Of a stretch of 5,193 nt of DNA, positions 1 to 5,193 are shown in pieces. The stretch is from Azovibrio restrictus (GTDB taxonomy: Bacteria; Pseudomonadota; Gammaproteobacteria; Burkholderiales; Rhodocyclaceae), in NCBI GenBank assembly GCA_003252145.1, contig QKDJ01000140.1:1-5193 (forward strand), given 5' to 3'. Below the pieces are notes generated by a model. It searched no databases. It saw nothing but the letters and a program-made list of their open reading frames with translations, and was not told where the DNA came from. The position numbers were made by a program, and so were the translations under genes. Each line of letters opens with the position of its first letter. The first letter of the stretch is position 1.

Positions 1-145
1 GGAAGATGGCGGCCATCTGCTCCGGACTCATGGCTTGCCCATCGGGCCCCAGGGAGGGAGCAGGCGGGTTCTTCATGTCGGCCACCACGTTGTACCAGTG
101 GGTGGGCATTTCGGAGGGATCCAGATAGGTACGCAGAGGAATCAT
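1..145 (-). CDS. TrpB-like PLP-dependent enzyme (TrpB2-type tryptophan synthase beta chain), N-terminal fragment
   Basis: Only the first 48 codons are present; the gene runs off the left edge. The visible protein starts MIPLRTYLDPSEMPTHWYNV and continues through VADMKNPPAPSLGP to MSPEQMAAIF. A 'P-(S/E)-E-(I/M)-P-x-x-WYN' opening, then a proline-rich stretch and a 'P-E-(D/Q)-(L/M)' segment, is characteristic of the TrpB2 subgroup rather than of classical TrpB. TrpB2 enzymes are pyridoxal-phosphate proteins that condense indole with L-serine to give tryptophan, usually without a neighbouring trpA. The PLP lysine and catalytic core lie outside the window. The start is firm: ATG at 145 is the only start after an in-frame TGA at 152-154. 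No good Shine-Dalgarno sequence is visible. It lies 85 nt downstream of coaX on the same strand, and that gap contains an NtrC-like site. The subgroup call rests on the N-terminus alone. Confidence 0.75.
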   Translation of the reverse strand, partial: MIPLRTYLDPSEMPTHWYNVVADMKNPPAPSLGPDGQAMSPEQMAAIF

Positions 146-211
146 GTAATTTCAGAAGGCGAGGCACAAAGGCATAACGTTAATCGAAAACCCCGCGCCC
201 CTCCAGCCTTG

Positions 212-226
212 GCACCATTTCAGTGC
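212..226. promoter_or_regulatory. Candidate NtrC binding site
   Basis: The minus strand reads TGCACTGAAATGGTGCC, which contains GCAC-N5-TGGTGC, an exact match to the enteric NtrC consensus. It sits in the 85-nt gap after coaX, about 67 nt upstream of the TrpB-like start codon, in a window that also encodes NtrC. I could not find a sigma-54 -24/-12 element (GG-N10-GC) between the site and the start codon. Activation of the TrpB-like gene is therefore not demonstrated, and the match could be fortuitous. Confidence 0.4.
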
Positions 227-230
227 AGAC

Positions 231-907
231 TCAAAGGTCCTGAGCCAGACGACGCAGGCCTTCCAGGACAAGATCATGAACAGGCCGTACCGGCAGACGC
301 AAAAGAGGCTCCAGCAAAGGAGCCGCCCCCCCGGACAACAGACAGCATTCAGCTCCTGGCAAACGAGCGAAGGCCCGCTCGATAGCCCCGGCCTGGGCCT
401 CCAGGCAACCAGTGGTAATGGCGTCATCCGTGGCGTTTGGGAAAGGCACATGTTGCCCCTGGGCCCAGGGCAGACCCGCCGTGCCTTTGGCCAGGGCGCC
501 CTTCATCAAATCCACACCCGGCAGGATCAGCCCGCCCAGGAAACGACCCGAGGCATCCAGACTATCCACGGTGGTGGCAGTGCCCGCCGTCACTACCAGA
601 CAGGCCCGTTGCTCCAAGGCCCAGGCACCAATCAGGGCACACCAGCGATCCACCCCCAGTTGTTCAGGCACTCGATAGCCATTGCTGACGCCTGCGGCCC
701 CAGGCAAGGAACGAATCCGCTCCAGCCGGGACCAGTCCAGTTCAGGTAGCGCCTGTTGCAGACGCGCTTCCCCGGCTACACCAGCCACATTGGCCATGAG
801 GATGCGTTCCAGCTGAGGCCAATTGCGAGCCTCGGTTTGCAGGCTGCTTAGTTCCTCCCACGCCACGGCTTGAGCCGGGTGTTGCCCGCATCCAGACACA
901 GCAGCAT
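231..907 (-). pseudogene. coaX: Type III pantothenate kinase (CoaX), frameshifted near the N-terminus
   Basis: CoaX phosphorylates pantothenate with ATP, the first step of coenzyme A synthesis. The natural start is ATG at 905-907. It overlaps the birA stop as TGATG and has GGGAGG 7 nt upstream. From there the frame reads MLLCLDAGNTRLK, the family's phosphate-1 ATP-binding motif, and then stops at TAA 848-850 after six non-homologous codons. The rest of CoaX is in another frame, open from GTG 899 to the TGA at 231-233. Numbered from that GTG it shows SNGYRVPEQLGVDRW (72-86, pantothenate side and conserved Asp), AGTATT (105-110, phosphate-2), GGLILPG (122-128), a TTGCLEAQAGAIER helix (162-175) and LLSGGAA (187-193). 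The frame change needs 1 mod 3 missing bases. The N-terminal motif is also about 13-14 residues closer to the next conserved strand (ILMANVAG) than in relatives I remember, so a deletion near 40 nt fits better than a point indel. A product started at GTG 899 would lack the ATP motif and is unlikely to be active. A sequencing or assembly error cannot be excluded. Confidence 0.8.
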
Positions 908-1686
908 CAGAGGGCCTCCCGCAAACTCAAGTCACCGGCCAAACAGCGCTCTACCCCCGCCGTTGTTTCCAACAACAAGGCTCCCTCATTATCCACCCCC
1001 AGGCATACCCCCTCCTGCAACACCTGCCCGGCCTCCAGCAGACGCACCCGTCGGCCTTGCCATAAATGTCGTTGCTGCCAGGCTTCCCGCAAGGGAGCAA
1101 AGCCTTGGGATTGCTGGGTTTCTAAGATCTGCAGCAGGGAGGCCAGCAAGCCCGCCAGGAGACTGTGTCGCTCAGGCAAAACCGGACAGCAATCCGCCAG
1201 GCCGGAAACCGGCTGATCCGCCAAGGTAGGTGCCCGCAGATTCAGGCCGATACCGATCACCACTTGCATGCCTCGCCGGTCTCCCGCCAGCTCCACCAGG
1301 ATTCCGCCCAGCTTGCCAGCCGGCGTCAATAAATCATTGGGCCACTTCAGGCCCACCTGCCGCGCCCCCTGGTGCTCCAGGGCCTGCACCAGGGCCAAGC
1401 CCACGGCCAGACTCAATCCGGACAGGTGCTCCATGGGCCCTTGCCAGCGCCAGAGCAGGGAAAAGGTGAGGCTGTTTTCGGGAGAGGATAACCAGGGCCG
1501 CCCTCGCCTGCCCCGGCCAGCGGTCTGTTCATCCGCCACCAGCACCGTCCCCGACGGAGCGCCGTTTCCGGCCCGGGTCAGCAACACGGCATTGGTGGAG
1601 TCGCAGCTATCCACCGCATCCACATCAAAACGTCCCGCCAGGGGGCCGAGATGTTGGCAAAGCAGGGGCAAGCTGATGAGGGGCAT
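907..1686 (-). CDS. birA: Biotin--[acetyl-CoA-carboxylase] ligase, short form without HTH domain
   Basis: This 259-aa cytoplasmic enzyme activates biotin with ATP to biotinyl-AMP and transfers it to the lysine of biotin carrier proteins such as AccB. The family signatures are clear: VDSCDSTNA (25-33, start of the catalytic core), the biotin/adenylate loop AGRGRRGRPW (56-65), KWPNDL (114-119), KLGGILVE (125-132) and IGIGLNL. A C-terminal SH3-like domain ends in GDLSLREAL. E. coli BirA has about 320 residues with an N-terminal winged helix that represses the bio operon. Here the protein begins almost at the catalytic core, so it should be a ligase only. ATG at 1684-1686 is the only reasonable start: upstream in-frame codons run back through the ntrC terminator and the ntrC 3' end. 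That ATG directly follows the terminator T-tract and has no Shine-Dalgarno sequence. The stop overlaps the coaX start by one base, and birA-coaX pairing is common in betaproteobacteria. Confidence 0.93.
   Translation of the reverse strand: MPLISLPLLCQHLGPLAGRFDVDAVDSCDSTNAVLLTRAGNGAPSGTVLVADEQTAGRGRRGRPWLSSPENSLTFSLLWRWQGPMEHLSGLSLAVGLALVQALEHQGARQVGLKWPNDLLTPAGKLGGILVELAGDRRGMQVVIGIGLNLRAPTLADQPVSGLADCCPVLPERHSLLAGLLASLLQILETQQSQGFAPLREAWQQRHLWQGRRVRLLEAGQVLQEGVCLGVDNEGALLLETTAGVERCLAGDLSLREAL
915..920 (-). promoter_or_regulatory. Ribosome-binding site deciding the coaX start
   Basis: GGGAGG on the minus strand lies 7 nt before the ATG at 905-907, inside the last codons of birA. Together with the TGATG stop/start overlap it marks the true coaX initiation point and indicates translational coupling to birA. 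This is what shows that the long downstream coaX frame begins out of phase with the gene's own start. Confidence 0.7.
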
Positions 1687-1716
1687 AAAAAATGGCGACT
1701 TGGGAAAGTCGCCATT
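1687..1716 (-). terminator. Intrinsic terminator of the ntrBC unit
   Basis: On the minus strand a perfect 11-bp stem (AATGGCGACTT / AAGTCGCCATT; plus-strand arms 1691-1701 and 1706-1716) with a 4-nt loop is followed by six T residues, 1692 down to 1687. It begins 38 nt after the ntrC stop codon. On the plus strand no T-tract follows and no plus-strand gene ends here, so it serves ntrC. The last T is immediately next to the birA ATG. An upstream CATAA could also pair with the TTATG that contains the birA start codon, bulging out the extra Ts. Confidence 0.9.
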
Positions 1717-1754
1717 ATGACCGGGAAGGTCTGGGCCGGACCAGTTGCCGGGGG

Positions 1755-3149
1755 TCAGCTCCCCCCGTCCAGACCCAGTTCCTGAATCTTCCGGGTGATG
1801 GTGTTGCGGCCGATGGAAAGGGCTTGCGCCGCTTCGATCCGCCGTCCTCCCGTATGGGCCAGGGCACGATTGATCAAGGTCCGCTCGAAAGACTGAACCA
1901 GCTTTTCGTGCAGATCCGGGGTCTCTGCCGCCAGCAGGCGATCCACTTCCTGAGCGAGGGCGGCCTCCCAATTGGCGGCACTGATCTGCACCGGAGCCTC
2001 CCGCAATTCGGAAGGCAGGTCAGCCACTTCCACCTGCTGTCCTGGCGCCATGACGGTGATCCAGTGACACAGGTTTTCCAGCTGCCGGACGTTGCCGCTG
2101 AATTCGAGGCCGCTCAAATACTTGAGGGCGGTCTCGGAAAGGCGCTTGGGCTCCACACCCAGCTCCTGGGCGCTCTTTTGCAGGAAATGCTTGGCCAGGA
2201 GGGGGATATCCTCCCGCCGCTCACGCAGGGAAGGCAGACGGATACGGATCACGTTAAGGCGGTGAAACAAGTCTTCCCGGAACAGGCCTTCCTTCACCCG
2301 CCCTTCCAGATTCTGGTGAGTAGCGGCGATGACCCGCACATTGGCCTTGATGGGAGCATGACCACCCACCCGGTAGAAATGTCCGTCGGACAGCACCCGC
2401 AGGAGGCGGGTCTGCAGTTCGGCGGGCATGTCGCCGATTTCATCCAGGAACAGGGTACCCCCGTCCGCCTGCTCGAAACGCCCCCGCCGCTGGGTCTGGG
2501 CACCGGTAAATGCACCACGTTCGTGCCCGAACAATTCGGACTCCAGCAGATCCTTGGGAATGGCCGCCGTATTGATGGCCACAAAAGGCGCTTCCTTGCG
2601 GGGACTATGCCGGTGCAGGGCCCGTGCCACCAGCTCTTTGCCGGAACCGGACTCACCGGTGATCAACACCGTGGCGTGGGACTGGGACAGGCGACCGATG
2701 GCCCGGAACACCTCCTGCATGGCGGGGGCCTGGCCAAGAATCTCCGGGGTCAGGCCCACTTCTTCAGTTGCACCACTCTGGTGCATGCTTTCATCAATGG
2801 CGCGCCGAATCAGTTCAACGGCCTGATCCACATCGAAGGGCTTGGGCAGGTATTCGAAGGCACCGCCCTGGAAGGCAGCCACGGCACTTTCCAGGTCTGA
2901 ATAGGCGGTCATGATGATGACCGGAACCTGGGGGTAACGCTCCTTCACCTGCTTGAGCAAATCCAGGCCTGAAGCGCCCGGCATGCGGATATCGGAGATC
3001 AGCGCTTGGGGTGGCTCTCCGCTTTCCAGGGCGTCAAGAGCCTCACTGGCAGAGGCAAAACTCAGGAAGGGAATACCCTCCCGACCCAGGGTTTTTTCCA
3101 GCACCCAGCGAATGGAGCGGTCGTCGTCAATAATCCAGATTGGTTTCAT
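1755..3149 (-). CDS. ntrC: Nitrogen regulation response regulator NtrC (sigma-54 activator)
   Basis: This 464-aa cytoplasmic activator opens sigma-54 RNA polymerase promoters of nitrogen-assimilation genes once phosphorylated by NtrB. The receiver domain (about 3-118) carries the acidic pocket D8-D10, phospho-acceptor D53 in SDIRMPG, T81 and K103 in PKPFD. The AAA+ domain (about 138-370) has Walker A GESGSGKE (165-172), the sigma-54 contact loop GAFTGA (212-217) and Walker B TLFLDEIGDM (232-241), followed by the LPSLRERREDIPLL region. The C-terminal Fis-type HTH (about 420-464) ends in IGRNTITRKIQELGL, typical of betaproteobacterial NtrC. Every expected functional residue I checked is present, and the length is normal (E. 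coli NtrC is 469 aa). The start is ATG 3147-3149, only 21 nt after the ntrB stop, so the two are cotranscribed; the Shine-Dalgarno sequence is weak (a GAG about 8 nt upstream). An intrinsic terminator follows the gene. Confidence 0.97.
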   Translation of the reverse strand: MKPIWIIDDDRSIRWVLEKTLGREGIPFLSFASASEALDALESGEPPQALISDIRMPGASGLDLLKQVKERYPQVPVIIMTAYSDLESAVAAFQGGAFEYLPKPFDVDQAVELIRRAIDESMHQSGATEEVGLTPEILGQAPAMQEVFRAIGRLSQSHATVLITGESGSGKELVARALHRHSPRKEAPFVAINTAAIPKDLLESELFGHERGAFTGAQTQRRGRFEQADGGTLFLDEIGDMPAELQTRLLRVLSDGHFYRVGGHAPIKANVRVIAATHQNLEGRVKEGLFREDLFHRLNVIRIRLPSLRERREDIPLLAKHFLQKSAQELGVEPKRLSETALKYLSGLEFSGNVRQLENLCHWITVMAPGQQVEVADLPSELREAPVQISAANWEAALAQEVDRLLAAETPDLHEKLVQSFERTLINRALAHTGGRRIEAAQALSIGRNTITRKIQELGLDGGS

Positions 3150-3170
3150 GGGCGGACTCTAAAGCAAGGT

Positions 3171-4235
3171 TCAAGCCCGCTCAACGGGCAAGCGAATCAG
3201 GAAGCAGGTACGGCCGGGACGGCTCTCGCACTCGACACTTCCCTGATGTTGCTGGACAAAACTCTGGGCCAGGGTAAGCCCCAAACCGGTGCCATCGGGA
3301 CGGCCAGACACCAGGGGATAGAACATGCGTTCCCGGATATCGTCCGGAATCCCGGGACCATCATCAATGATGGCAATGTCGATGGCCAGTCTGAAACGCC
3401 GTTTGACCAGGGTTACCTGCCGGGCCGAACGGGTCTGGAAGGTAATGTCGCCCTTGCCTTCCATGGCCTGGGCGGCGTTACGGGCGATATTGAGGAAAAC
3501 CTGGATCAACTGTTCCCGATCCCCCACCAGATCGGGCAGGCTGGTGTCGTAGTCCCGGCGGATAGTCAGGCCGTCCGGATATTCCAGCAACAGCAGGCTG
3601 CGCACCCGCTCCAGAACCTCGTGAATACTGACATGATGCAGTTGCATGGCCGCCCGATGGGGCGACAGGAGACGCTGCATCAGGTCCTGCAGACGGTCGG
3701 CTTCCTTGATGACCACCTGGGTGTATTCCTTCAGGGAAGGATTGTTAAGCTCATGTTCCAGTAACTGGGCCGCCCCGCGGATTCCTCCCAGGGGGTTCTT
3801 GATTTCGTGGGCCAGATTGCGGATCAGTTCCCGGCTGGCCTGTTGCTGCTCAATCAGACGCTCTTCCCGGCTGGCCTTCAACTGCTGATCGATAGGTTGC
3901 AGCTCCATGAGCATGCACACATCCGGTGCATCTTCGCTATGGACCGGCGTCACGGTGCAGTTGAGGTGCAGCACATCATCGTTGGCCCGCCGGATTTCCA
4001 CATTCTGGCCCGTATAACTCCAGTTGTTGCTAACGGCGTTATCCAGAGCGGATTGCAGGGTGGCGCTGTAGTGCATCACCTGATCCAGGGGACGATCAAT
4101 GAGGGAGCGGCCGGTTACCGCCAGAAGATTTTCCGCCGCACTATTGGCGTAACGCACCTTGTGCTCGGCATCCATCAGCACCACGGCGGAGGCCAGGTAT
4201 TCCAGGCCGCTGAAAGGGTTGTAGGTTTTAGGCAT
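3171..4235 (-). CDS. ntrB: Nitrogen regulation sensor histidine kinase/phosphatase NtrB
   Basis: This 354-aa soluble kinase phosphorylates NtrC under nitrogen limitation; when nitrogen is plentiful, PII protein (GlnB) turns it to phosphatase action. It has no membrane segments, as expected for NtrB. An N-terminal PAS domain (about 7-115) starts NPFSGLEYLASAVVLMD. The H-box RNLAHEIKNPLGGIRGAAQL holds the phospho-accepting His143. The N-box GDREQLIQVFLNIARNAAQ includes Asn253. The G1 box is DDGPGIP (291-297), the F-box region is MFYPLVSGRPDG and the G2 box is GTGLGL (315-320). I chose ATG 4233-4235, giving MPKTYNPFSG. A TTG at 4248-4250 would add five residues (MPLPA) but is a weaker start codon and lies beside a GC-rich hairpin. 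It follows the DUF4124 gene by 43 nt and precedes ntrC by 21 nt. The pairing with an intact NtrC makes the assignment secure. Confidence 0.96.
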   Translation of the reverse strand: MPKTYNPFSGLEYLASAVVLMDAEHKVRYANSAAENLLAVTGRSLIDRPLDQVMHYSATLQSALDNAVSNNWSYTGQNVEIRRANDDVLHLNCTVTPVHSEDAPDVCMLMELQPIDQQLKASREERLIEQQQASRELIRNLAHEIKNPLGGIRGAAQLLEHELNNPSLKEYTQVVIKEADRLQDLMQRLLSPHRAAMQLHHVSIHEVLERVRSLLLLEYPDGLTIRRDYDTSLPDLVGDREQLIQVFLNIARNAAQAMEGKGDITFQTRSARQVTLVKRRFRLAIDIAIIDDGPGIPDDIRERMFYPLVSGRPDGTGLGLTLAQSFVQQHQGSVECESRPGRTCFLIRLPVERA

Positions 4236-4254
4236 GGCCGGTAGTGGCAATCAT

Positions 4255-4277
4255 GCCCGGCCTGCGACAGACCGGGC
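4255..4277 (-). other. GC-rich hairpin between the DUF4124 gene and ntrB
   Basis: On the minus strand GCCCGGTCTG and CAGGCCGGGC can form a 10-bp stem with one G-U pair around a 3-nt TCG loop. It begins just after the stop codon of the upstream gene. No U-tract follows on the minus strand (the sequence continues ATGATTGCC), so it is not a standard intrinsic terminator. It may stabilise the 3' end of the first cistron, attenuate read-through, or influence ntrB translation. An 8-codon ORF (ATG at 4252-4254, TAA at 4228-4230) overlaps the ntrB start out of frame; whether it is translated is unknown. Confidence 0.55.
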
Positions 4278-4278
4278 C

Positions 4279-4767
4279 TTATTTGAGATTGGCGATTTCC
4301 TTGTTGATGGCCTGGATGTTCCGTTCATGCTGGGCCACTTTGTCCTTGTAGGGCTGCAGGCGATCCAGGACACGCTGGTAATTGCGCTCATCCCCCGTAC
4401 GAATGGCCTCCTGTTCAGCCAGCTCCTTCTTGGCCTGCTCCAGGGAAGCCTGTTCCCGGGCCAGCTCCTGCTGGAGAATGGTCTTCCGGTCATTGTCCCG
4501 GGACTTCTGGGTTTCTTCATTAACCTTGGGGAAATCAGCCGGAGAGGTACGTGCGGCTGCGCCGGGGGTACGACTGGTGGTGCGGGCTGGCGCAGGAATG
4601 GTGGAAGCCGGTTCCAGCTCCATACGCTTGCATCCCTTGCTGCTGCCCACATTGGAATAGGTCACGCGACCGTCCGTATCAACACAACGGTAAATCTGGC
4701 TCCAGGCCGGGGTGGCCACCAGGGTGCTACCCAGCAGGAACAGGCCTGCAAGCAATCTCATTGTCAT
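4279..4767 (-). CDS. Exported DUF4124 domain protein with C-terminal coiled coil
   Basis: This is a 162-aa predicted periplasmic protein of unknown function. The N-terminus MTMRLLAGLFLLGSTLVA is a signal peptide with likely cleavage near TPAWS-Q (residues 19-24). The mature protein opens with QIYRCVDTDGRVTYSN, the hallmark of DUF4124, a small domain common in proteobacterial envelope proteins. C28 and C46 could form a disulfide. A low-complexity Ala/Thr/Pro/Ser linker (about 52-80) leads to a charged helix rich in E, K, Q and R (about 90-162) that should form a coiled coil. I prefer ATG 4765-4767 because GGGA lies 8 nt upstream. ATG 4761 or 4773 would change the protein by only two residues. 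Longer starts are excluded because they run into the promoter's -10 and -35 boxes. It is the first gene of the unit containing ntrBC; a role in nitrogen control is not shown. Confidence 0.88.
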   Translation of the reverse strand: MTMRLLAGLFLLGSTLVATPAWSQIYRCVDTDGRVTYSNVGSSKGCKRMELEPASTIPAPARTTSRTPGAAARTSPADFPKVNEETQKSRDNDRKTILQQELAREQASLEQAKKELAEQEAIRTGDERNYQRVLDRLQPYKDKVAQHERNIQAINKEIANLK

Positions 4768-4795
4768 TATCATGATCCCGGGCGAGAGGCTTAGC

Positions 4796-4823
4796 AGTGT
4801 AACAACATCGCAATCCAAGTCAA
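4796..4823 (-). promoter_or_regulatory. Sigma-70-like promoter of the DUF4124-ntrB-ntrC unit
   Basis: On the minus strand, -35 TTGACT (4818-4823, 5/6 to consensus) and -10 TACACT (4796-4801, 4/6) are separated by 16 nt. Transcription would start near 4789, giving a 5' leader of about 20-25 nt before ATG 4767. It is the only convincing promoter I see for this unit. I found no NtrC site or sigma-54 element beside it. Confidence 0.6.
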
Positions 4824-4845
4824 AGGCGCATGGCTAGGCGCTTTT
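4822..4845. repeat. Imperfect inverted repeat overlapping the -35 box
   Basis: Arms AAAGGCGC (4822-4829) and GCGCTTTT (4838-4845) are complementary over 8 bp with one G-T pair, separated by 8 bp. The left arm overlaps the -35 hexamer of the minus-strand promoter by two bases. It could be an operator, or a weak bidirectional terminator-like hairpin, but no gene ends directly at it. This is a pattern observation only. Confidence 0.35.
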
Positions 4846-4924
4846 GCATTCGGAAACAAAGCTCTCCCACCCTCCTCCTTTTGAACGGTAGACTGGTAAT
4901 TCATCCCCTTCAACGGATTGCCCC

Positions 4925-5122
4925 ATGAAAAAGCTGACCTTACTTTCATTCGTCTGCGCCCTCATGGCCCCCCTGGTTCAGGCTGCACCTGCCCACTACT
5001 ATCTGTGGATGAGCAAGATCGACGGCAGCCGGGTCTGCGCTCAAATCTCCCTGGGAGCCGGTTGGCAGAAAATGGGCGGCCCCTTCAAGGACAGCCGCTG
5101 CCAGAAACCCGCCCGGACCTGA
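4925..5122 (+). CDS. Small exported protein of unknown function
   Basis: This 65-aa ORF encodes MKKLTLLSFVCALMAPLVQA, a textbook signal peptide (KK, hydrophobic core, VQA cleavage after residue 20). The mature peptide has about 45 residues: YYLWMSKIDGSRVCAQ, a glycine-rich turn GAGWQKMGGPF, then KDSRC. C38 and C59 are the only cysteines after cleavage and could form a disulfide in the periplasm. I do not recognise a named family. The start ATG is the first in frame; a weak GGA lies 9 nt upstream (4914-4916) and I found no clear plus-strand promoter. It is transcribed divergently from the DUF4124 gene and converges on the gene at the right edge with only 6 nt between stop codons. The well-formed signal peptide followed by a compact Cys-containing peptide argues for a real gene. 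Confidence 0.75.
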   Translation: MKKLTLLSFVCALMAPLVQAAPAHYYLWMSKIDGSRVCAQISLGAGWQKMGGPFKDSRCQKPART

Positions 5123-5128
5123 GCGCCC

Positions 5129-5193
5129 TCAACCCCGATGCTTGCGGGCTTCCTGAATACTGGACAGGGCCCGTTCCGTAGGCACACCTAGCC
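5129..5193 (-). CDS. C-terminal fragment of an unidentified protein
   Basis: A minus-strand frame enters from the right edge and ends at TGA 5129-5131. Its last 20 residues include VPTERALSSIQEARKHRG, which looks like a real protein tail (an amphipathic, Arg/Lys-rich helix). The other two minus frames are less convincing: one has a stop at the edge and the other reads as low-quality sequence. There is too little sequence to name the protein. Its end converges on the small exported protein's stop codon. Confidence 0.5.
   Translation of the reverse strand, partial: LGVPTERALSSIQEARKHRG

Noticed and set aside
146..211. Sigma-54 promoter between the NtrC-like site and the TrpB-like gene
   Set aside because: I searched for GG-N10-GC with TGGCAC/TTGCA likeness on the minus strand. 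The only GG-N10-GC hit, in AGGCTGGAGGGGCGC, matches the consensus poorly elsewhere. The plus-strand TGGCAC near 210 has the wrong spacing to GC.
848..907. Programmed frameshift in coaX
   Set aside because: I see no slippery heptamer at the junction, and residues appear to be missing as well as the frame changing. This fits a deletion, not recoding.
1687..1971. N-terminal extension of birA to a 354-aa protein
   Set aside because: The extra residues are an out-of-frame reading of the ntrC 3' end and the terminator. They show no winged-helix features, and the catalytic core already begins properly after ATG 1686.
1692..2900. A 402-codon open frame on the plus strand
   Set aside because: It is antisense to ntrC, whose receiver, AAA+ and HTH motifs are intact on the other strand. 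The plus-strand translation has no recognisable domain and is a typical shadow in GC-rich DNA.
3006..3764. A 252-codon open frame on the plus strand
   Set aside because: It is antisense to the ntrC start and the ntrB kinase domain. It crosses the ntrBC junction and shows no protein-like motifs.
4768..4818. A longer DUF4124 protein starting at TTG 4818
   Set aside because: That start overlaps the -35 box of the promoter and would place extra residues ahead of a normal signal peptide.
4881..4916. Near-direct repeat TTGAACGG / TTCAACGG upstream of the small exported protein
   Set aside because: There are only two 8-base copies with one mismatch, and no further copies or palindromic structure; too weak to call.

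Overview
The window is GC-rich, densely coding bacterial chromosome. The NtrB and NtrC proteins, the birA-coaX pair and the small DUF4124 protein all look betaproteobacterial, and a Rhodocyclales-like organism (Azospira/Dechloromonas group) is my best guess. That placement rests on recognising protein families from memory, not on a search. I see no rRNA, tRNA, CRISPR array, insertion sequence or phage gene.

Nearly everything is on the minus strand, so the transcription order runs from high to low coordinates. At the right edge (5129-5193) lies the C-terminal end of an unidentified gene. A small secreted protein on the plus strand (4925-5122) converges on it with only 6 nt between the stop codons. 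A sigma-70-like promoter (4796-4823) then drives a minus-strand unit: a DUF4124 exported protein (4279-4767), ntrB (3171-4235) and ntrC (1755-3149). This unit ends in a strong intrinsic terminator at 1687-1716. Next comes birA (907-1686), coupled by a TGATG overlap to coaX (231-907), and last the start of a TrpB-like PLP enzyme (1-145, cut by the window edge).

NtrB and NtrC form the nitrogen two-component system: NtrB controls phosphorylation of NtrC, and NtrC activates sigma-54 promoters. All of their catalytic motifs are intact. BirA attaches biotin to carrier proteins and here lacks the DNA-binding repressor domain. CoaX makes 4'-phosphopantothenate for coenzyme A.

Three things stand out. 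(1) coaX appears broken. The correct start and first 13 codons, including the DAGNTRLK ATP-binding motif, are in a different frame from the rest, and about 13-14 residues seem to be missing at the junction, which suggests a roughly 40-nt deletion. (2) An exact match to the NtrC-site consensus GCAC-N5-TGGTGC lies between coaX and the TrpB-like gene. (3) The U-tract of the ntrC terminator runs directly into the birA start codon, leaving no room for a ribosome-binding site. I found no evidence of a novel multi-gene system; this is mostly an ordinary housekeeping and regulatory region.
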